In this document: piece by piece, positions 58,250 through 64,000 of the stretch
Layout of the letters: each line of letters starts with the position of its first letter
Position numbering within the stretch: the first letter of the stretch is position 1
Assembly (NCBI GenBank): GCA_014526335.1
Contig: JACTAT010000215.1
Span: forward strand, 213,955-277,954
Direction of reading: 5' to 3'
DNA from: Chrysaora quinquecirrha
Taxonomy: Eukaryota; Cnidaria; Scyphozoa; Semaeostomeae; Pelagiidae
Length of the DNA: 64,000 bases
Translations under genes and position numbers: made by a program
The notes under the pieces: generated by a model
Told to the model about the DNA's origin: nothing
Databases searched by the model: none
The model's input: the letters and a program-made list of their open reading frames with translations, nothing else

Positions 58250-60240
58250 AAAATAAACTTGGTTCAAAGTTTTATGGTGTGAAAACATTGAATATGTAAA
58301 GTAATCTAAGACGGGTTATGTCCACACCTATATAAGACTTTTAAAACAATTTTTCGTCGATTGTATATTTTATTTAAGATTGTCCTCCAAAGTAATCGAA
58401 TTGATCTGAGTCAACCTGGTATAAATAAACTTGGTTCAAAGTGTTATGGTGTGAAAACATTGAATATGTAAAGTAATCTAAGACGGGTTATGCGCACACC
58501 TATATAAGACTTTTAAAACAATTTTTCATCGATTGTATATCTTATTTAAGATTGTCCTCCAAAGTAATCGAATTGATCTGAGTCAACCTGGTATAAATAA
58601 ACTTGGTTCAAAGTGTTATGGTGTGAAAACATTGAATATGTAAAGTAATCTAAGACGGGTTATGCGCAGACCTATATAAGACTTTTAAAACAATTTTTCA
58701 TCGATTGTATATCTTATTTAAGATTGTCATCCAAAGTAATCGAATTGATCTGCGTCAACCTGGTATAAATAAACTTGGTTCAAAGTGTTATGGTGTGAAA
58801 ACATTGAATATGTAAAGTAATCTAAGACGGGTTATGCGCACACCTATATAAGACTTTTAAAACAATTTTTCATCGATTGTATATCTTATTTAAGATTGTC
58901 ATCCAAAGTAATCGAATTGATCTGGGTCAACCTGGTATAAATAAACTTGGTTCAAAAGTGTTTTGGTTTGAAAACAGTGAATATGTAAAGTAATCTAAGA
59001 CGGGTTATGTCCACACCTATATAAGACTTTTAAAACAATTTTTCATCGATTGTATATCTTATTTAAGATTGTCCTCCAAAGTAATCGAATTGATCTGCGT
59101 CAACCTGGTATAAATAAACTTGGTTCAAAAGTGTTATAGTGTGAAAACATTGAATATGTAAAGTAATCTAAGATGGGTTATGTGCACACCTATATAAGAC
59201 TTTTAAAACAATTTTTCATCGATTGCATATCTTATTTAAGATTGTCATCCAAAGTAATCGAATTGATCTGGGTCAACCTGGTATAAATAAACTTGGTTCA
59301 AAAGTGTTATAGTGTGAAAACATTGAATATGTAAAGTAATCTAAGATGGGTTATGCGCACACCTATATAAGACTTTTAAAACAATTTTTCATCGATTGTA
59401 TATCTTATTTAAGATTGTCCTCCAAAGTAATCGAATTGATCTGCGTCAACCTGGTATAAATAAACTTGGTTCAAAAGTGTTATGGTGTGAAAACATTGAA
59501 TATGTAAAGTAATCTAAGACGGGTTATGTCCACACCTATATAAGACTTTTAAAACAATTTTTCATCGATTGTATATCTTATTTAAGATTGTCCTCCAAAG
59601 TAATCGAATTGATCTGGGTCAACCTGGTATAAATAAACTTGGTTCAAAAGTGTTATAGTGTGAAAACATTGAATATGTAAAGTAATCTAAGATGGGTTAT
59701 GTGCACACCTATATAAGACTTTTAAAACAATTTTTCATCGATTGCATATCTTATTTAAGATTGTCATCCAAAGTAATCGAATTGATCTGGGTCAACCTGT
59801 TATAAATAAACTTGGTTTAAAAGTGTTACGGTGTGAAAACATTGAATATGTAAAGTAATCTAAGACGGGTCATGCGCACACCTATATAAGACTTTTAAAA
59901 CAATTTTTCATCGATTGCATATCTTATTTAAGATTGTCATCCAAAGTAATCGAATTGATCTGGGTCAACCTGGTATAAATAAACTTGGTTCAAAAGTGTT
60001 ATAGTGTGAAAACAGTGAATATGTAAAGTTATCTAAGACGGGTTATGTGCACACCTATATAAGACTTCTAAAACAATTTTTCATCGATTGCATATCTAAT
60101 TTAAGATTGTCATCCAAAGTAATCGAATTGATCTGGGTCAACCTGGTATAAATAAACTTGGTTCAAAAGTGTTATGGTGTGAAAACAGCGAATATGTAAA
60201 GTAATCTAAGACGGGTTATGTAAACACACATATAGGACAT
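58250..60240. repeat. ~173-bp satellite-like array, about 12 units
   Basis: Highly similar head-to-tail units starting AAATAAACTTGGTTCAAA and containing CTAAGACGGGTTATG, CACACCTATATAAGAC and TCCAAAGTAATCGAATTG. Variants alternate (GTCCTCC/GTCATCC, ATGGTGTG/ATAGTGTG) in a pattern that implies duplication of two- to three-unit blocks. Each unit has a TATATAA box. Confidence 0.95.
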
Positions 60241-60259
60241 TAAAAACAATTTATCAGTG

Positions 60260-61000
60260 ACTGTATCTACTATTCTAGATCTTCAAAGCTCAAATTGCGA
60301 ATTACACTCATTTCGTATAAAAAACTTTCCTCCACAAATCATAGTAGGATTTCTTAGACTTTAGCACTTGTATCACAGTAAACGTTGCTGAAAGAGTGAA
60401 TTAAATTCCCAAGAATCAAACTTTTCTAATTTATACTGAAAGGATTCGAGGATAGCCTAATGTAGTACTTTTAAGCAAATAGATTTCAGAGAATAAAGTA
60501 TGTGGTAGCCAGAGCCAAGAAAAAGTTACGGTCACACGGTCATTGACCGGAGGAAGGTCAACCAGAACAAAAGAAAATCTGATGCCACACCTAAGACACG
60601 CCTATTATTCATTGTTTGGTTACGAAGGTTTTCAGCTTGGGGTATTTTTGTCTGGAGGAAGGTTGAACACTTTTCTGGACTCTGGTGGTAGCAATTATTG
60701 TAGATGTTTGAGACCCCGATGAGAAGGGATTTTAATTGTGAAGTTGCAAAACGAATAAAATTTCTTAGGTTTTGGCTGCCATTATTCTTATCCATTCAAA
60801 AACAGTTTCTTGATCTCCACGAAAACGGCTTGAGAAGGTTCTTATAAGAGGTTTCTTATGAAAAATGAGTGCATAGACAAATACTATCTAGTCAAAAATT
60901 GTACAAATTTAGATATAAATGAGTAGTATAAAAATTAGATGTAGTAAATCATATAAAAAATGCAAATAAAAGGTGATAAAAAGTAAATATGTTGACGAAG
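60260..61000. other. Intergenic stretch with a transposon right end
   Basis: At 60836-60876, GGTTCTTATAAGAGGTTTCTTATGAAAAATGAGTG resembles a right end of the TTTTTTATAAG family; no left end was found. An 87-codon minus-strand open frame at 60532-60795 has no recognisable motif. Confidence 0.45.
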
Positions 61001-61006
61001 TACGAA

Positions 61007-63100
61007 TCAGTCAGAAGTTTCGATTGAATTCAGTTCATCCACTCCATATCCCAACGAGATATCAAAATTTGGACGGGCTGTTGTCAACCTTTCGAATCGA
61101 AAATTCTTTTGATTCCTGCATCTGTTGATTTCTTCAATAAGATGCTTTTTTTGTTCACGGTTTAACTGAAAGAATCGACAACATTTAATGTATGGGACAC
61201 AACCAATCAGAGCATCGAATGTTTCCTTGTCAGTAGCTTTAAAATTATTCCAATATGTTAAATTTTGCAATTTTGATTCGTCTTTCATAATTCCATTCTT
61301 AAGACATTCTATATGATTAGTAGTAATCCCCTCTACTAAAGTCAGTTCAACCTCTCCAAATAAATGCAAACAAGATAGCAGATCAAAAATCTGCTCAGGT
61401 CGGGAAAAAGTTGATATATCTATAGAAATTCCCATATCAGCAAGCAAATCGCCCAAATTACAAATTTGCACCAAGTGGATAAAATAAAACAGGTGAAAAA
61501 TCTTTAGCTGTGTAAACGGAAAGAGTATGAAGTGTTTACCAACAAATGTTTTACCAAATTTCTTGCCAATTCCCTCATCCACTTCAAATGCTTCGTGAAT
61601 AAGCTGTAACTCATAAGCATGATCTGCCCCTGTTTGAATTAAGTCCCCAAATTCTAAAATAAGAGATCTCTTGTCCGGTGTATTTTCAATGTTAACACAT
61701 TTCGAAAGAAACAAACTAACGATATCAGAATTCGGATTTCGTTGTGCAGCAGAGGAAAATCCAACCACAAATAAAAAAACCTGTTTCCATCTTTTCTGGA
61801 TTATCTTTTTTCTACGGACATCGATATGAAAGCAGTGAATTGCAGCAAAAAACTCGTGAAGTGTAAGATGTTTAAATTCATAGTGGTACCCATATTCCGT
61901 TTCTTTTTTGTTTATGAAAATTTCAAGTACTTCCTTTTCCTCCGAGTTCCTATTGAATTTGTTATCGATTTCACTGAATTGGTCTTTATCAAAGACAATT
62001 TTATTTTCTAGAAGGAGATTGTAGGCCACTTCTGCGATCAGTTTGATACATGTTGACAACCTTTCATCTTTCAAAATTTCGTATGCTCTTTTTTCTGCAT
62101 AATTTTGGAAATGCTGTCTTAGAAAAGAAATGAAAACCCATACGTAGAGATGGGTCACCTTGCTGATCTCTACGCGTCTTCCTTCAACTGCTAACACACA
62201 GCAAATGCTGTGTAAGTACTGTGGAATGGTGCTTAAACCGTTCAGACTTGGGTTGTTTTCAAGAGCATCCAAAATTTCTCTCTTAACGTCTTCGTTTCCA
62301 CTTGTAAAATTCCCAACAAACTTTTTAATTTCGCTTTCAGAGAAGCCAACAATGGACAATGTCCGTAGTTTTCCTGTTATACTTTGATTTTTCATTAGTT
62401 CTTCCTCTTTGTGTGGCCTCCCAGTTATGATTGTCGAATGACCAAGAAGGGGGTCAAAATCTTTATCAAGCAGATTTCTTAATATGGTTAAATCATTAAA
62501 CTGCTTTCCTAAGTCATCTATTTCATCTATACCATCGACAATTATAAGGATTTTGTTGCCTTGACCACGCAAGTCCTCAATCTTTAAGCCAAAATTATCA
62601 TGCCAAAATTCATCGATTGTCTTCCCCTTGTATAAACGCAAGTCCCTACATCTTACCAAAAACACAAGGTCAAATATATCACTGTACAGATCATTATTAG
62701 CCCATGCAAAGTTGATCCATTCAGCAAGCGTTGTCTTTCCTATCCCAGCAACACCACGAATAAAATACCTTTGATCATCATCACACATCAAATCCTTTAG
62801 TTCGATTCTATTCCCTGCTGCTAAGCCAACCAACTTCCTATAGTTAAACAGCTCATTTGCCATAATTTGCTCTTCATACTCAGAATCTACAACAACAAGC
62901 TCCACATTGTATTCCTTGCGATTTCGTAGCTCATAATCAAAAGATCTGATAATATTACCCCATTTCATCTTTGATTTAAGAACGGGAACATGCCATTGCT
63001 TTATTTTTTTAATACATCTTGTCTTGTAATCTTTAATTAAATCTAGAAAAAATTCAGCCTTACTTAAGCAAGTTGAAGCAATGGGATGGCACGACCTCAA
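61007..63100 (-). CDS. NACHT-domain STAND ATPase (NLR-like), 3' exon
   Basis: A cytosolic nucleotide-binding oligomerising ATPase of the NLR/NACHT type, commonly an innate immune sensor. The open frame of about 697 codons has no ATG at its left edge (first Met near residue 45), and an acceptor-like TTTTTGAG lies at its start, so it is the 3' exon of a longer gene. Walker A is GVAGIGKTTL (residues 116-125), Walker B ILIIVDGIDEID (184-195) and sensor 1 STIITGRP (222-229), with GFSESEIKKFV after it. The NACHT-end motif FKHLTLHEFFAAIH lies near residue 410. About 270 residues follow without recognisable leucine-rich or WD repeats. Stop codon at 61007-61009. The effector domain (CARD, DEATH, TIR or other) would be on upstream exons not found in 63.1-64.0 kb. 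Activity is inferred from motifs. Confidence 0.85.
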   Translation of the reverse strand: MRSCHPIASTCLSKAEFFLDLIKDYKTRCIKKIKQWHVPVLKSKMKWGNIIRSFDYELRNRKEYNVELVVVDSEYEEQIMANELFNYRKLVGLAAGNRIELKDLMCDDDQRYFIRGVAGIGKTTLAEWINFAWANNDLYSDIFDLVFLVRCRDLRLYKGKTIDEFWHDNFGLKIEDLRGQGNKILIIVDGIDEIDDLGKQFNDLTILRNLLDKDFDPLLGHSTIITGRPHKEEELMKNQSITGKLRTLSIVGFSESEIKKFVGNFTSGNEDVKREILDALENNPSLNGLSTIPQYLHSICCVLAVEGRRVEISKVTHLYVWVFISFLRQHFQNYAEKRAYEILKDERLSTCIKLIAEVAYNLLLENKIVFDKDQFSEIDNKFNRNSEEKEVLEIFINKKETEYGYHYEFKHLTLHEFFAAIHCFHIDVRRKKIIQKRWKQVFLFVVGFSSAAQRNPNSDIVSLFLSKCVNIENTPDKRSLILEFGDLIQTGADHAYELQLIHEAFEVDEGIGKKFGKTFVGKHFILFPFTQLKIFHLFYFIHLVQICNLGDLLADMGISIDISTFSRPEQIFDLLSCLHLFGEVELTLVEGITTNHIECLKNGIMKDESKLQNLTYWNNFKATDKETFDALIGCVPYIKCCRFFQLNREQKKHLIEEINRCRNQKNFRFERLTTARPNFDISLGYGVDELNSIETSD

Positions 63101-63109
63101 AAATATAAA

Positions 63110-64000
63110 AAGGTCAAAAACTGTTAATGAAGCTATCCATAAAAACTTATCTTCTATAAAAATTTAAAACAAAAATTAATGGGAAAAAGAAAAAGTGATA
63201 TTTCTCTTGGTAATGGACATGTGTAATTCAAGTATAATAATTACTTCACATATTCATGTCTTTTCTACAAGAATATAAGTTGGAGCAGTTCTGATGTGGC
63301 ATTACCTTTCACAAAAGCGCTTTTTGAAAAACATTTATGAAAGCAACGACATGGGAAATCTTCAGGGGGGTAATATTGTTTTTCCGTCTCTTAGTTGTTG
63401 ATAAAAATCTTTAAGGCAATAGACGTTCATTAGAGAAGGTCAGTTGCACGAAGACAAAGCAGCTCTTTTGAATTCCTACACAAAGGGCAATTTAGCAATT
63501 CTTCTCTTAGTCAATTTTGATTGATGGGTTAAGCCACTTTTATATCCGTTGATTCCCTGTAAGCATAGCCAAAAAAAGTTAGTGGAAACATCATTCAGTC
63601 AAGCTGATGTGAGATACAGCAAACGTGATTCAGCTTTTAGCATCTTGAAATAGTTAAGGTGAAGAAGCAAATTTTACTGTTAGAGCGTTAGAGACACTTA
63701 CAAGATATTCACAACGGAGAATGGCGAGAAGAATAATCAGAACTAGGAGTAGATGTTTAGAAATGTTTAACAAAGTTTTGGTCGAAAAAACTATATTCTA
63801 AAACGACACGGTTGACTGAGTCTGCGTCATAGTGCGCAGGTGTATGTCACCTGAAAAAGTGTTCGGCATGTAAATGGATAATGCTTAAAAAGGTAAGCGT
63901 TTCTTCAACAGAGCTGCATTCAAAAGACAAAAGTGCTTGGTTCAAATATACCTTTCATGATTTCATCTTTGTTGTTTTGTTCTTGTTGCCAAGCTTGCAA
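63110..64000. other. 5' flank or intron of the NACHT gene
   Basis: No upstream exon with a DEATH-fold or TIR signature was recognised on the minus strand, and no repeat with definable ends. It may be intron. Confidence 0.4.

Noticed and set aside
58250..60240. CRISPR-like direct repeats
   Set aside because: Units are contiguous and similar over their whole 173 bp with no unique spacers, and the genome is eukaryotic.
60532..60795. 87-codon minus-strand frame next to the NACHT gene
   Set aside because: No motif, no splice or start context, and no compositional sign of coding.

Overview
The window looks like nuclear DNA of an early-branching metazoan. The coding signal comes from spliced animal genes with GT-AG introns, there is no operon structure, and repeats of several eukaryotic DNA-transposon classes and Penelope-like retroelements are very dense. 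A NACHT ATPase gene without visible LRRs and secreted tectonin-repeat proteins would fit a cnidarian (anemone, coral or octocoral). That assignment is inference and a sponge or other invertebrate is not excluded. All exon coordinates below were assembled by hand from reading frames, splice signals and codon phase, not from an alignment.

Layout. (1) 575-4358 (-): an NAD(P)H-dependent FMN reductase gene with three exons in the window, the last exon lying off the left edge. Its introns are filled with microsatellites and a small transposon. (2) 4.6-9.9 kb: non-autonomous transposons, a foldback element and minisatellites. (3) 9873-12536 (+) and 17163-23201 (-): two convergent paralogues, A and B, of a secreted tectonin-repeat / jelly-roll / glycosylated beta-rich protein. 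Each carries one lesion (A an in-frame TGA, B a one-base frameshift) and each is surrounded by its own tandem arrays. (4) 23.4-27.7 kb: minisatellites and a third foldback element. (5) 27811-43406 (-): a carnitine O-palmitoyltransferase 1 (CPT1) gene with 15 recovered exons. The expected exon or exons carrying the catalytic His motif were not found, and codon phase independently says a 3n+2 nt exon is missing there. (6) 43.6-49.8 kb: tRNA-like DNA, Penelope-like remnants with GIY-YIG coding and hammerhead-like cores, hAT-like elements and minisatellites. (7) 49851-52974 (+): a RAMAC-like gene (cap methyltransferase activator) whose last codons and stop lie inside a small transposon. (8) 54070-54672 (-): MIC13/QIL1, complete in two exons. 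(9) 54.8-60.3 kb: three long tandem arrays with periods of about 200, 122 and 173 bp. (10) 61007-63100 (-): the 3' exon of a NACHT STAND ATPase gene whose 5' end is not visible.

Two themes run through the window. First, tandem arrays repeatedly start at exon edges: the start codon of paralogue A, the donor of CPT1 exon 14 and the 3' end of CPT1 exon 5 each have decayed or intact copies next to them. Second, there are several clean families of non-autonomous transposons with recognisable target-site duplications: TA (palindromic CAC-TTTTTTATAAG elements), 5 bp (foldback CACGCTAGCG), 8 bp (hAT-like) and 9 bp (Mutator-like). CPT1 and MIC13 are both mitochondrial, but nothing suggests the genes form a functional cluster.
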